Below are positions 21,062 through 30,251 of a DNA stretch of 64,000 nucleotides, piece after piece. The notes beneath the pieces were generated by a model. It was not told where the DNA came from. It made no database searches and saw only the letters and a list, made by a program, of their open reading frames with translations. Positions within the stretch are counted from its first letter, which is position 1; every line of letters starts with the position of its first letter. A program made the translations under genes and the position numbers. Source of the stretch: Turicibacter sp. TJ11 (GTDB lineage: Bacteria > Bacillota_I > Bacilli_A > MOL361 > Turicibacteraceae); assembly GCF_021497505.1 (NCBI RefSeq), contig NZ_CP069349.1:62001-126000 (forward strand), given 5' to 3'.

Positions 21062-21063
21062 TA

Positions 21064-21102
21064 AAAAAAGAAGCTAAGACGACTAACCTTAGCTTCTTTT
21101 TT
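21064..21102. terminator. Bidirectional terminator between the 66-residue ORF and the long Na/Pi symporter
   Basis: AAAAAAAGAAGCTAAG pairs perfectly with CTTAGCTTCTTTTTTT. Confidence 0.92.
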
Positions 21103-21104
21103 TA

Positions 21105-22724
21105 TTATTTTTTAAAATTATCTTCTAAACTTAAAATATATTCAGCGATATTAATAGAGTGATCACCGATACGTTCAAAGTTCGAAATTGCGTCTAAGAA
21201 GACGGCACCGCTATGAGCGTTACATTTGTTTTGACTTAGACGTTGGATATGTTTATCACGTAATAACTCTTCTAAGCGATCAATGTTTTCTTCAAAGATA
21301 ACCGTGTCATTTGCTTTTTCACGATTATTGTTTTTGTAACTCGCATAAGAAGAGTTAATTGATTCTAGAGTATAGTTATACATTAATTTTAATTCTTCTA
21401 GTGCATCGTTTGTAAATTTAAGCTTACTAGTTGAAACCTCTTCGGCTAATTCAGCAATATTTTTACTGTGGTCTCCGATACGTTCAATATCACTCACAAT
21501 TTTAATCATTGACGTAATACGGTTTGTATCAACCTCTGTAATATCATGAGAAGAAATTGAGACTAAGAACGTAGATAAATCACGTTCTAAGCGGTTAATT
21601 TCTGATTCATTCTCATAGACCTTTTTAAAATCAGTGGCTTTACCGTCAATTAAAGCATTCGTTGCAAGTGTTAAGTTTTCCTTTGCTAAATCATACATAG
21701 TTAAACTTTCTTGGAATGCTTGTTCAAATGCAATCGCAGGTGTTTCAAGGAAACGGCGATCCAAGCGATTAATTGTTGGTTGTTCACCTTCGTTATCTTT
21801 AAGTGCTAGATTAGCTAATTTAACAAATACACCTGAAAATGGGAGTAAGATAATGGCATTCACGACATTGAAAATTGTGTGAGCATTAGCAATTTGTTTA
21901 TCAATATCTCCACCCATATAAACAACAACTTGTGAAAGAATATTAATCAATGGTAAGAAGATTAATGTTCCGATTAAGTTGAATGATAAGTGAATAAATG
22001 CAGCTTTCTTAGCAACTTTATTTGCGTTTAAACTTGATAATAAAGCAGTAACACACGTTCCAATGTTGTTACCGAATAAGATTGGAATTGCGACTTGTAA
22101 GCTAATTGCACCTGTCGCAGCTAAGGATAAAAGAATTGCTGTTGATGCAGATGAACTTTGTACAACCGCAGTCATCGCTGCTCCGACTAAAATTCCTAAG
22201 AACATATTTCCTTCTAAAGCTAAAATTAAGTCTTGGAAAAATGTTGTTTCAGCAATTGGGCTCATAGCATCTTTCATCGCTGATAACCCCATAAATAAAA
22301 GACCAAAACCAAAGATGATCTTTCCGATTTCTTTGCGTTTTTCTTGTTTCATAAACAAGATTAAGGCTGCCCCGATAATAATGAATAATGGGATGTAATC
22401 GTCAATTTTAAATGTGATTAATTGACCTGTAATCGTTGTTCCGATGTTCGCCCCCATAATAACACCTACAGCTTGGTATAAGCTCATAAGTCCAGCGTTA
22501 ACGAAACCAACCACCATAACAGTTGTTGCACTACTACTTTGTATAATTGCTGTGACAATTGTTCCTACTAAAGCTCCTTTAAGTGGATTTGTAATGGCTT
22601 TATCGAAGAACGATTTTAAGCGTGATCCTGCGGCATTCTCAAGACCATCTCCCATAAACTCCATACCGAATAAAAACAGAGCTAATCCACTAAAAAGCCC
22701 TAGTAAGATATTAATGTATTCCAT
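21105..22724 (-). CDS. Na/phosphate cotransporter with C-terminal PhoU-like domain
   Basis: This is the long form of the NptA/YjbB family. Residues about 1-310 are the membrane core, with the repeats QSSSATTVMVVGFVNAG and QSSSASTAILLSLAATG and the GANIGTT and GNNIGTC loops. Residues about 330-535 form a helical PhoU-like domain (SDIERIGDHSKNIAELAEE and SNFERIGDHSINIAEYI), with paired E/D-rich metal-binding repeats. Such domains are thought to sense or regulate phosphate flux. A TGGAGGT ribosome site precedes the ATG. It is a paralog of the short form at 19750-20712. Confidence 0.93.
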   Translation of the reverse strand: MEYINILLGLFSGLALFLFGMEFMGDGLENAAGSRLKSFFDKAITNPLKGALVGTIVTAIIQSSSATTVMVVGFVNAGLMSLYQAVGVIMGANIGTTITGQLITFKIDDYIPLFIIIGAALILFMKQEKRKEIGKIIFGFGLLFMGLSAMKDAMSPIAETTFFQDLILALEGNMFLGILVGAAMTAVVQSSSASTAILLSLAATGAISLQVAIPILFGNNIGTCVTALLSSLNANKVAKKAAFIHLSFNLIGTLIFLPLINILSQVVVYMGGDIDKQIANAHTIFNVVNAIILLPFSGVFVKLANLALKDNEGEQPTINRLDRRFLETPAIAFEQAFQESLTMYDLAKENLTLATNALIDGKATDFKKVYENESEINRLERDLSTFLVSISSHDITEVDTNRITSMIKIVSDIERIGDHSKNIAELAEEVSTSKLKFTNDALEELKLMYNYTLESINSSYASYKNNNREKANDTVIFEENIDRLEELLRDKHIQRLSQNKCNAHSGAVFLDAISNFERIGDHSINIAEYILSLEDNFKK

Positions 22725-23139
22725 ACAGTTACCTCCAAATTTTATCCTTTTCCATCATACTACAAAAACTTACAAATGAAAATAATATGTTTATAGATTA
22801 ATCTTGTTTTAGATAAAAAATTATATTTTTTATTTAGTATGAATTTAAAAATTTATTGCTTTATTTTCAAATATTACTTTTAACCATTTATTGATCGAAT
22901 GACCATTCTGTTTTCATCTTATTATTTTTGACTATCTAATCTCAGTTTTAAGAATTTTGCTGAAAAATATGTATGTAATATGAGATGAAATCGAAAACTA
23001 ACCAGAGATTACCTGTTTTATAAGAGTTTGTAAGGACAATTATAAATAAGATTACTATATCATTTGGTTTTAGGGTGTGAATTTAGTATAATAAAATTAA
23101 TTTGAAAAATGCAAATGACTTGAGTGGAGGAATTAAACC
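22725..23139 (+). other. 415-base gap before the suf operon
   Basis: The gap is AT-rich. A consensus promoter for sufC lies at 23064-23092. I see no ORF or RNA structure in the remainder, and no obvious IscR/Rrf2-type dyad. Confidence 0.6.
23064..23092 (+). promoter_or_regulatory. suf operon promoter
   Basis: A -35 TTGGTT (23064-23069) and a perfect -10 TATAAT (23087-23092) are 17 bp apart, 48 bases before sufC. Confidence 0.75.
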
Positions 23140-23982
23140 ATGCAAAAGCCTGTTTTAAAGATATCAGAATTACGTGCAAACGTTGAAGATAAAGAAATTT
23201 TAAAAGGAGTAAACTTAGAAATTAAAGGTGGAGAAGTTCATGCGATCATGGGACCTAACGGAACTGGGAAATCGACATTATCTTCTACCATTATGGGACA
23301 TCCAAAATACAAAGTAACAAGTGGAAATGTGACATTAAATCATGAGGATGTTTTATCAATGTCAGTGGATGAACGTGCTCGTGCAGGATTATTCTTAGCG
23401 ATGCAATATCCTGCAGAAGTTCCAGGGGTAACAAACTCAGACTTCTTACGTACTGCGATGCAAACGCGTATGGAAGAAGGAAAAGATGTTCCTTTATTTA
23501 AATTTATTCGTGAATTAGATAAAAACGTAGAGAAATTAGAAATGCGTCAAGACTTACCACACCGTTATTTAAATGAAGGATTCTCAGGTGGTGAGAAAAA
23601 ACGTAATGAAATTTTACAAATGTTAATGTTAAAACCTAAAATTGCGATCTTAGATGAGATTGACTCAGGGCTTGACGTTGACGCATTACGTATTGTTGGT
23701 CAAGCAGTTAACTCAATGCGTAGTGAAAACTTTGGATGCTTATTAATCACTCACTACCAACGTTTATTAGATCATATTAAACCTGATTTTGTTCATATCA
23801 TGATGAAAGGTCGTATCGTGAAATCTGGAGGGCCAGAATTAATTGAGAGAATTGATCGTGAAGGATACGACTGGATTAAGCAAGAATTAGGAATTGAAGA
23901 TGAGCGAGTAATTGTTGAAGATGAAAAACGTAAAGTGGTATCAATCGGAACATGTGCAACAAAAGAAATGTTAGACCTATAA
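23140..23982 (+). CDS. sufC: Fe-S cluster assembly ATPase SufC
   Basis: This ABC-type ATPase powers the SufBCD scaffold that builds Fe-S clusters. Walker A is GPNGTGKST, the signature is LNEGFSGGEKKRNEI and Walker B is KIAILDEIDSGLD, with the SufC-typical Asp-Ser-Gly-Leu-Asp. At 280 residues it is about 25-30 longer than I expect for the family. The extra tail (EDERVIVEDEKRKVVSIG and TCATKEMLDL) is after the ABC fold and holds one Cys; its role is unknown. It is the first gene of sufCDSUB, as in Bacillus. Confidence 0.97.
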   Translation: MQKPVLKISELRANVEDKEILKGVNLEIKGGEVHAIMGPNGTGKSTLSSTIMGHPKYKVTSGNVTLNHEDVLSMSVDERARAGLFLAMQYPAEVPGVTNSDFLRTAMQTRMEEGKDVPLFKFIRELDKNVEKLEMRQDLPHRYLNEGFSGGEKKRNEILQMLMLKPKIAILDEIDSGLDVDALRIVGQAVNSMRSENFGCLLITHYQRLLDHIKPDFVHIMMKGRIVKSGGPELIERIDREGYDWIKQELGIEDERVIVEDEKRKVVSIGTCATKEMLDL

Positions 23983-24050
23983 TCTAAGACTATCTTAAGA
24001 GAGTATTAATTAGATTAAATGTTGAAAGTTAGATGAAAGGGGTCAGATTG

Positions 24051-25268
24051 ATGACGCAATTACCAAATTGGTTTAAAGAAATGCAAGAGCAAGCTAAGAC
24101 TTTAGTGCCTTCTTTAAAATTACCAAAAGCAGACCGTACAACGATTAAAAACTGGGCTTTTGAGACGATTGAAGTAGGATCTGAAGTTAACGATAAAGAA
24201 AATAAAATTCCAGCAACAGTATCACATCTAGTCAATCATGATGAACAAAACATCGTGATTGTTTGTGATGGAGTTGTTGTATATAAAAAATTAAATGATT
24301 CATTTGATGGAGTTGTTGTAGCTGATTTAACAGAGGCGCTAACGACTTATGAAGAATTATTCAAGTCACACTTCATGAAATTAACACCGATTGAAATGAA
24401 TAAGTTAGTTGCTTTACATGCGGCAAACTTAAATAGTGGATTATTTATTCATGTACCAAAAAATAAAGTGGTTCAAGATGTTTTAAATGTTGTTTATGTT
24501 CAAGAAACAGGTTCATTAATGAATCACACGCTAATTGTAGCTGAACAAAGTTCACAATTAAAATATATTGAAAATTATTATAATGATAAAAAATCAACGA
24601 TCAACACGATTTCAGAAGTCATCGTTTCAGAAAATGCTTTAGTAGAGTATGCAGCGATGGATCGATTACATCAAGATTCAACCGTTTATCAGTGTCGTAA
24701 AACGGCTGTTGAAGCAAATGGACGCTTTTTACTGTCACTCGGTGCATTAAATGATGGAAATACTGTTTCAGAAAATTTAGTGGCTTTAGTTGGTCAAGGA
24801 GCAACAGCGGAAGTTAAAACAGTTGCTATTGCTGAAGGAGATCAAAAACAAAATATTACTGTTAATATTGAACATTTTGCTCCATATACAGAGGGACATA
24901 TCGTTAATCATGGGGTATCAAAAGATAATGCTCAATTAACGTTTAATGGAATTGGTAAGATTAATAAAGGAATGAACGGATCAAATGCACAGCAAGAAAG
25001 TCGTGCGATGATTTTATCAGAAACGGCACGTGCGGATGCAAACCCAATCCTTTTAATTGATGAATATGATGTTAAGGCAGGACATGCAGCAGGTGTAGGA
25101 AAAATTGATGAAGAGCAATTATACTACTTAATGAGTCGTGGATTAACTCGTCGTGAAGCAGAGATCTTAATTATTCACGGATTCTTAATGCCATTTATTG
25201 ATGACATTCGTAGCGAAGTCGTTAAATCAGAGTTTTTAAAGGTTATCGAACGTAAAATTAATGCTTAA
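24051..25268 (+). CDS. sufD: Fe-S cluster assembly protein SufD
   Basis: SufD pairs with SufB and SufC in the scaffold complex and helps iron entry. It has the right-handed beta-helix core typical of SufB/SufD, and the family end [33 protein letters not shown]. The start at 24051 (405 residues) is used because AAAGGGG lies before it; an ATG 18 bases upstream overlaps that site. The C-terminal motif is shared with SufB at 26977-28398, as expected for these paralogs. It is the second gene of the operon, with sufS starting 14 bases after its stop. Confidence 0.95.
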   Translation: MTQLPNWFKEMQEQAKTLVPSLKLPKADRTTIKNWAFETIEVGSEVNDKENKIPATVSHLVNHDEQNIVIVCDGVVVYKKLNDSFDGVVVADLTEALTTYEELFKSHFMKLTPIEMNKLVALHAANLNSGLFIHVPKNKVVQDVLNVVYVQETGSLMNHTLIVAEQSSQLKYIENYYNDKKSTINTISEVIVSENALVEYAAMDRLHQDSTVYQCRKTAVEANGRFLLSLGALNDGNTVSENLVALVGQGATAEVKTVAIAEGDQKQNITVNIEHFAPYTEGHIVNHGVSKDNAQLTFNGIGKINKGMNGSNAQQESRAMILSETARADANPILLIDEYDVKAGHAAGVGKIDEEQLYYLMSRGLTRREAEILIIHGFLMPFIDDIRSEVVKSEFLKVIERKINA

Positions 25269-25281
25269 AGAGGTGGAGACA

Positions 25282-26511
25282 ATGTCAATCGATGTTAATC
25301 GTATTCGTGAAGACTTTCCTATTTTAAAGGAAACGATGAACGGACATCCATTAGTATACTTAGATAGTGGTGCTACAACGTTAAAGCCTCAAGTGGTTAT
25401 TGACGCCGTAAATCATTATAATACAAAGAAAACATCTAATGTTCATCGCGGTGTTTATCAATTAAGTAACGATGCAACTGAGCTTTATGAAGGGGCTCGT
25501 GAAAAAGTTAAGCAATTAATTAATGCTAAAAAAGCAGAAGAAATTGTTTTTACAAAAGGGGCAACACATGCCTTAAATTTAGTCGCTCAAAGTTATGGTT
25601 TCGATCATTTAAAAGAAGGAGACGAAATTATCGTTTCCGAATTAGAGCATCATAGTAGTTTCTTACCATGGCAACATGTTGCACGTATTAAGGGAGCTGT
25701 TTTAAAATTTATTCCCCTAGATGCGTCAGGACAAATTACTGTTGAAAACTTTAAAAAAGTTTTAAGCGAAAAAACAAAAGTAGTGGCTATTAATTATGTT
25801 TCAAATGTTATGGGATATATCGCTCCAATTAAAGAAATTACTGCTTTAGCCCACGAAGTAGGAGCTATTGTTTCCGTTGATGCTGCACAAGCAGTCCCTC
25901 ACATGAAAATTGATGTCCAAGATTTAGATTGTGATTTCTTATCATTTAGTGGACATAAAATGTGTGGTCCAACTGGAGTTGGATGTTTATATGGAAAATA
26001 TGAATTATTAAACGCATTAGAACCGATCGAATTTGGTGGCGAAATGATTGATATTGTTGGTGAAGTGACATCAACTTGGAAAGATGCGCCTTATCGTTTT
26101 GAAGCAGGAACACCTGTTATTGCAGGAGCTATCGGACTCGGCGCAGCCATTGACTATTTAGAATCCATTGGTTTTGATCAAATTGCAGCACACGAATTAG
26201 AATTACGTAACTATGCAGTTGAGAAATTAAATGAATTAGGTGGCGTAACAATCTTTAATCAAGATGCAAAGACGGGAATTATTTCATTCAATATTGATGG
26301 TGTTCACCCTCACGATGCGGCAACTATTTATGATGCTGAAGGTGTTTGTGTTCGTGCAGGTCATCACTGTGCTCAGCCATTAATGGGATGGTTATGTCAA
26401 CCCGCTACGTTACGTGCAAGTTTTTATTTATATAACACGAAAGAAGAAGTGGATGCATTTATTGAAGCCACTCGAAAAGGAAAGGAGTTTTTTGACGGTG
26501 TCTTTTTCTAA
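25282..26511 (+). CDS. sufS: Cysteine desulfurase SufS
   Basis: This PLP enzyme takes sulfur from cysteine as a persulfide and hands it to SufU. The class V fold is clear. The PLP Lys lies in FLSFSGHKMCGPTG, the active-site Cys363 in CVRAGHHCAQPLM, and the N-terminal VYLDSGATTLKPQ matches the family. The start at 25282 (409 residues) has AGAGGTGGAG upstream; an earlier ATG would overlap sufD. The 3' end overlaps sufU by 14 bases, which suggests translational coupling of the desulfurase and its sulfur acceptor. Confidence 0.96.
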   Translation: MSIDVNRIREDFPILKETMNGHPLVYLDSGATTLKPQVVIDAVNHYNTKKTSNVHRGVYQLSNDATELYEGAREKVKQLINAKKAEEIVFTKGATHALNLVAQSYGFDHLKEGDEIIVSELEHHSSFLPWQHVARIKGAVLKFIPLDASGQITVENFKKVLSEKTKVVAINYVSNVMGYIAPIKEITALAHEVGAIVSVDAAQAVPHMKIDVQDLDCDFLSFSGHKMCGPTGVGCLYGKYELLNALEPIEFGGEMIDIVGEVTSTWKDAPYRFEAGTPVIAGAIGLGAAIDYLESIGFDQIAAHELELRNYAVEKLNELGGVTIFNQDAKTGIISFNIDGVHPHDAATIYDAEGVCVRAGHHCAQPLMGWLCQPATLRASFYLYNTKEEVDAFIEATRKGKEFFDGVFF

Positions 26512-26938
26512 TTTAGAACAACTTTATCGCCAAGTTATTATGGATCATTATAAAAATCCACGTAATAAAGGATTATTACAAGAGGATGGATATCATGAAG
26601 TTCATTTAAAAAATCCAACATGCGGAGATGATATTACCGTTCAAGTAAAAGTAGAAGATGGTAAAATCATTGATTTACGTCATGAAGGAACTGGATGTTC
26701 TATTTGTTGTTCTTCAGCTTCTGTGATGTCACAAACATTAAAAGAAAAAACATTAGATGAAGCTCAAACGATCACAAATAACTTCTATGAATTAGTTAAA
26801 GGTCATGAATTTGATGAAGATTTAGATATGGGAGATGCTCCAGTTTATCAAGGCGTATCAAAATTCCCAGCACGTGTAAAGTGTGCAACGATTTCATGGA
26901 AAGCAGCAGAACAAGCAATCAATGAAATGAAAAAATAA
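26498..26938 (+). CDS. sufU: Sulfur-transfer protein SufU
   Basis: SufU is the zinc-dependent sulfur acceptor that activates SufS in Bacillota. The conserved opening SNLEQLYRQVIMDHYKNPRNKG follows a GTG start at 26498, placed 10 bases after AAAGGAG and inside the end of sufS. The longer open frame upstream is only sufS read in another phase. Zinc ligands are in NPTCGDD (Cys, Asp), GTGCSIC and KCATISWK. The Lys/Arg region GVSKFPARVKC matches Bacillus SufU. At 146 residues it is full length. It fits between sufS and sufB in the operon. Confidence 0.95.
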   Translation: MSFSNLEQLYRQVIMDHYKNPRNKGLLQEDGYHEVHLKNPTCGDDITVQVKVEDGKIIDLRHEGTGCSICCSSASVMSQTLKEKTLDEAQTITNNFYELVKGHEFDEDLDMGDAPVYQGVSKFPARVKCATISWKAAEQAINEMKK

Positions 26939-26976
26939 CATAAAAATCATACCAAACCGAAATGGAGGGTTACTGG

Positions 26977-28398
26977 GTGAGTGCTGAAGTACAAGAGAAA
27001 AAAAATGAATTTGAAGGCCTTGTCACAGACTATAAATATGGCTTCAAAACCGAATATAAAAATTTAAAAGATACAGGGAAAGGAATTTCTGAAGACGTTG
27101 TTCGTGAAATTTCTACCATTAAAGGTGAACCTGAATGGATGTTAGAATATCGATTAAAAGCTTATACGCATTTTGCGAAAACACCTATGCCCGAATGGGG
27201 ACCTGATTTATCAGAAATTAACTTTGATGATTATACCTATTATATTAAACCATCTGAAAAAACGGAAAATAGTTGGGAAGACGTTCCAGATGAAATTAAA
27301 GACACATTTGATAAATTAGGAATTCCAGAAGCAGAAGCTAAGTTTTTATCGGGTGTATCAACTCAATATGAATCTGAGGTTGTTTATCATAATAATCAAA
27401 AAGAACTTGAAGAAGCTGGTGTTATCTTCATGGATACAGATTCAGCTTTACGTGAATATCCAGATTTATTTAAAGAATATTTCGGAAAAGTTATTTCATA
27501 TGCAGATAATAAATTCTCAGCTTTAAATAGTGCTGTTTGGTCAGGTGGATCATTTATTTATGTTCCAAAAGGCGTGAAAATTGAAAAACCGTTGCAATCA
27601 TATTTCCGTATTAATACAGAAAGTATGGGGCAGTTTGAACGTACTTTAATTATCGTCGATGAAGGTGCAGATATTCACTATGTTGAGGGATGTACAGCTC
27701 CAACTTACTCAGCTGATTCATTACATTCAGCTGTTGTTGAAATTTACATTCGCAAAGGTGGGCGTTGTCGTTATTCAACCATCCAAAACTGGTCAAATAA
27801 CATTTTAAACTTAGTTACAAAACGTGCCGTTTGTGAAGATTATGCACACATGGAATGGATTGATGGAAATATCGGTTCAAAAATTACAATGAAATATCCT
27901 GCTTGTGTCTTAAAAGGTGAAGGAGCAAAAGGAACAACGATTTCAATTGCTTTTGCAGGAGAAGGACAAATTCAAGATGCAGGTGCTAAAATGATTCATT
28001 TAGCTCCAAACACATCTTCAACGATTATTTCTAAATCATTATCACGTGGTGGTGGAAACGTTACTTATCGTGGAATTGTTGAGCATGGTAAAAAAGCTAA
28101 AGGTGCAAAATCACATGTTGAATGTGATACGATTATTTTAGATGAAATCTCAAAATCAGATACGATTCCTTATAATATCGTTAAAAACGATGATGTAACG
28201 ATTCAACACGAAGCAACGGTATCAAAAGTATCAGAAGAACAATTATTCTATTTAATGAGTCGTGGATTAACAGAAGAACAAGCTACAGAAATGATTGTTA
28301 TGGGATTCATCGAACCATTTGCTAAAGAATTACCAATGGAATATGCGGTTGAGTTAAATCAGTTATTAAAACTAGAGATGAATGGATCAATTGGATAA
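26977..28398 (+). CDS. sufB: Fe-S cluster assembly protein SufB
   Basis: SufB is the main scaffold subunit on which the new cluster forms. Characteristic blocks are [55 protein letters not shown] and the C-terminal [29 protein letters not shown]. The GTG at 26977 is chosen because GGAGG lies 7 bases before it; an ATG 15 bases upstream includes that site in the coding region. It ends the operon, and a strong terminator follows at 28469. Confidence 0.96.
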   Translation: MSAEVQEKKNEFEGLVTDYKYGFKTEYKNLKDTGKGISEDVVREISTIKGEPEWMLEYRLKAYTHFAKTPMPEWGPDLSEINFDDYTYYIKPSEKTENSWEDVPDEIKDTFDKLGIPEAEAKFLSGVSTQYESEVVYHNNQKELEEAGVIFMDTDSALREYPDLFKEYFGKVISYADNKFSALNSAVWSGGSFIYVPKGVKIEKPLQSYFRINTESMGQFERTLIIVDEGADIHYVEGCTAPTYSADSLHSAVVEIYIRKGGRCRYSTIQNWSNNILNLVTKRAVCEDYAHMEWIDGNIGSKITMKYPACVLKGEGAKGTTISIAFAGEGQIQDAGAKMIHLAPNTSSTIISKSLSRGGGNVTYRGIVEHGKKAKGAKSHVECDTIILDEISKSDTIPYNIVKNDDVTIQHEATVSKVSEEQLFYLMSRGLTEEQATEMIVMGFIEPFAKELPMEYAVELNQLLKLEMNGSIG

Positions 28399-28468
28399 TC
28401 TAAAAAGGATATAGATAACAATATTTATATACTTCTAAATTATTAATCTCATATTAAATAAATGATAT

Positions 28469-28506
28469 AAAAAGGCTAATTCACTTGATGTAGAATTAGC
28501 CTTTTT
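28469..28506 (+). terminator. Intrinsic terminator after the suf operon
   Basis: AAAAAGGCTAATTC pairs perfectly with GAATTAGCCTTTTT. Confidence 0.92.
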
Positions 28507-28581
28507 ACTTTAATTACTAGTTAAGTTGATTGTATGAATTTGTCGATAAAAGAGACACTATTAACGAAAGGAGTGATTTAA

Positions 28582-28902
28582 ATGTGTGTAAAAAATGTTG
28601 GACGTATGGATGCTTATGTTCGTATTAGTGCTGGATTAATGATGATTAGTTTAGGAATCATGAAACATAGAGGTTGGATGGCAGCACTTGGTAGTATGAA
28701 AGTGGCTGAAGGTATCACACGTTATTGTCCAGTTTTAGATGCTTTAGACTTATCGACATTAAGTGATGAAGAATTAATTGATGATGCAATTGGAAACTGT
28801 GTCATTGATATCGAAGAAGATGATGACGACTATGAAGAGATGGAACATGAATGTTGTTGTCATCATCATGATCATGAAACTAACGCAACAACACAAGCGT
28901 AA
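28582..28902 (+). CDS. DUF2892/YgaP-like small membrane protein with acidic Cys/His tail
   Basis: This protein has an N-terminal YgaP-like segment, CVKNVGRMDAYVRISAGLMMISLGIM, with a hydrophobic stretch at about residues 15-30 and a second weaker one to about residue 50; the conserved opening Cys and the RYCPVLDALDL Cys are typical of DUF2892. The 106-residue product is unusual in its last third: a run of Asp and Glu, then ECCCHHHDHE, which looks like a metal-binding cluster. It follows the suf operon as a separate unit with its own AAAGGAGTG ribosome site. A metal or sulfur handling role is a guess. Confidence 0.75.
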   Translation: MCVKNVGRMDAYVRISAGLMMISLGIMKHRGWMAALGSMKVAEGITRYCPVLDALDLSTLSDEELIDDAIGNCVIDIEEDDDDYEEMEHECCCHHHDHETNATTQA

Positions 28903-28903
28903 T

Positions 28904-28937
28904 AAAAAAATGAGTGCCGAGATGGCACTCATTTTTT
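28904..28937. terminator. Bidirectional terminator between the DUF2892 and CBS genes
   Basis: AAAAAATGAGTGCC pairs with GGCACTCATTTTTT around GAGAT. Confidence 0.92.
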
Positions 28938-29397
28938 ATAGTGGAAAGTCATCAACTTCTAAGTCAAGATTTGGGTTAGTATTTGGTTCAGAGATTTCTT
29001 TTAAAGCCATTTCAGCACGTCCGTCTGTTAGTTGATGAATCGCCAAATCTCCAAGCGAAATCATTCCAACTAACTTGTTTTTGATATCAACGACAGGTAA
29101 ACGACGAACTTGCTTATCAGCCATCAAAGAAATAGCTTCTCCAACCTCAGCTGTTTCAACTATCGTATGAACAGGTTGTGTCATGACGTCACTAACTTTT
29201 GTATTCATCGGAAGAATGTCAGCAAAAACACGTACAACAATGTCTCGATCAGTAATGATTCCAACAAGTTCAGAGGATTCATTAATCACAGGAACTGATC
29301 CAATATTATGTTTTTTCATAATTCTTGAGGCGTTTAGAACAGTTTCGTTCGGAGTTAGTGCTTCGATGCCATCAGTCATAAATTGTTTTATTTTCAT
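28936..29397 (-). CDS. Tandem CBS-domain protein
   Basis: This is a stand-alone Bateman module of 153 residues. The first CBS motif occupies about residues 7-57 (ALTPNETVLNASRIMKKHNIGSVPVINE.SELVGIITDRDIVVRV) and the second about 70-125 (HTIVETAEVGEAISLMADKQVRRLPVVDIKNKLVGMISLGDLA). Such proteins bind adenosine nucleotides and act as energy sensors or adapters. A CAAGGAGT site precedes the ATG. No partner enzyme is encoded with it, so the target is unknown. Confidence 0.9.
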   Translation of the reverse strand: MKIKQFMTDGIEALTPNETVLNASRIMKKHNIGSVPVINESSELVGIITDRDIVVRVFADILPMNTKVSDVMTQPVHTIVETAEVGEAISLMADKQVRRLPVVDIKNKLVGMISLGDLAIHQLTDGRAEMALKEISEPNTNPNLDLEVDDFPL

Positions 29398-29551
29398 ATC
29401 TAGTACTCCTTGTATAAAAATTTCATTTTTAGTTTATACAATCCATCAAACGTTATGCCTTATTCAAACAAAGTTTCAAATGAATCAATTTTTGATCAGT
29501 AATTGTCACCAAATCTAGGCTTTTTGTATAGTTTATAGAGAGGTGATAATT

Positions 29552-29875
29552 GTGTTACATGTAAATAAAATTAACATTGAAGGTTATGAATTTTTAAGTT
29601 ATGAGGTTGAGTTACCTAAGACAACATTGTTTGTTGTAGCTAATGAAGTCGGATACATCATGTGTGCAGCACTTGATATTGATTTCTTTAATAACTCAGA
29701 AAAACTTCGAGCACGAAAAATTATTGCAGGACGCGCAGAAGGTGTCCGTAGTATTGAGCAATTGTTAGAGGCTCCTTTAGCAAAAGTCACAATTGCTTGT
29801 GATGAACTAGGAATTAAACCTGGTACAATCGGAAAAGATGCATTAGTTCTAATGGCTAAAAGTGTAGAAAAGTAA
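29552..29875 (+). CDS. DUF1805 (YunC-like) protein
   Basis: This protein of 107 residues matches the Bacillus YunC family in its order of motifs: VELPKTTLFVVANEVGYIMCAALD, then ARKIIAGRAEGVRSIEQLLEAPL and the ending LGIKPGTIGKDALVLM. The biochemical function is not established. The GTG at 29552 is preferred because GAGAGGTGAT lies just before it; a GTG at 29543 overlaps that site. It is a single-gene unit with a terminator directly after it. Confidence 0.85.
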   Translation: MLHVNKINIEGYEFLSYEVELPKTTLFVVANEVGYIMCAALDIDFFNNSEKLRARKIIAGRAEGVRSIEQLLEAPLAKVTIACDELGIKPGTIGKDALVLMAKSVEK

Positions 29876-29881
29876 ATAATG

Positions 29882-29920
29882 AAAAAAGTGTCTGATTCTT
29901 CTAGAAAAGACACTTTTTTT
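29882..29920 (+). terminator. Intrinsic terminator after the DUF1805 gene
   Basis: AAAAAAGTGTCT pairs with AGACACTTTTTT around a 13-base loop. Confidence 0.85.
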
Positions 29921-30251
29921 ATATATTTTTTGAAAAAATGACTAAACTATATAGAAACAGAAATGTATTTTATCATTGTATATCAGTCTTAGTTGAGCAA
30001 TTACTTTAATACTGAGGCAGACTATAGTCCAGCTAAAAGTTTTCCGATATGAAAAACTTATCTGGACTTATATAGTTATTGAGTAATATTTACCATTATT
30101 ATAGTTATTTTATTTTTACAATGGAATTAAGTTTACATTGAGTTTATGAAACTATAGTATAGTTTAACATCTAGTCAAAGAATTGTTTGACGAAGTAATC
30201 ACTTAGTTTATTGAGTGATAAAAATATCATTTTGATTAGGAGGAATAGAAG
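29921..30251 (+). promoter_or_regulatory. Control region of the exporter operon, with repeated ACTATA half-sites
   Basis: A -35 TTTACA (30132-30137) and a -10 TAGTAT (30155-30160) are 17 bp apart. A perfect 17-bp dyad, AAACTATA-G-TATAGTTT (30149-30165), covers the -10. Related half-sites recur upstream: AAACTATATAG near 29944, GACTATAGTC near 30020 and TATATAGTT near 30070. GTCCAG and CTGGAC arms near 30025 and 30060 could also form a hairpin. A repressor acting at several sites is inferred. No regulator gene is adjacent. Confidence 0.6.

Noticed and set aside
22063-22398. Open frames on the plus strand inside the Na/Pi symporter gene
   Set aside because: They have no ribosome site, are antisense to a secure gene and follow its codon pattern.
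26414-26497. Longer N-terminus for SufU
   Set aside because: This stretch is the 3' end of sufS in another phase; the GTG at 26498 gives the family N-terminus.
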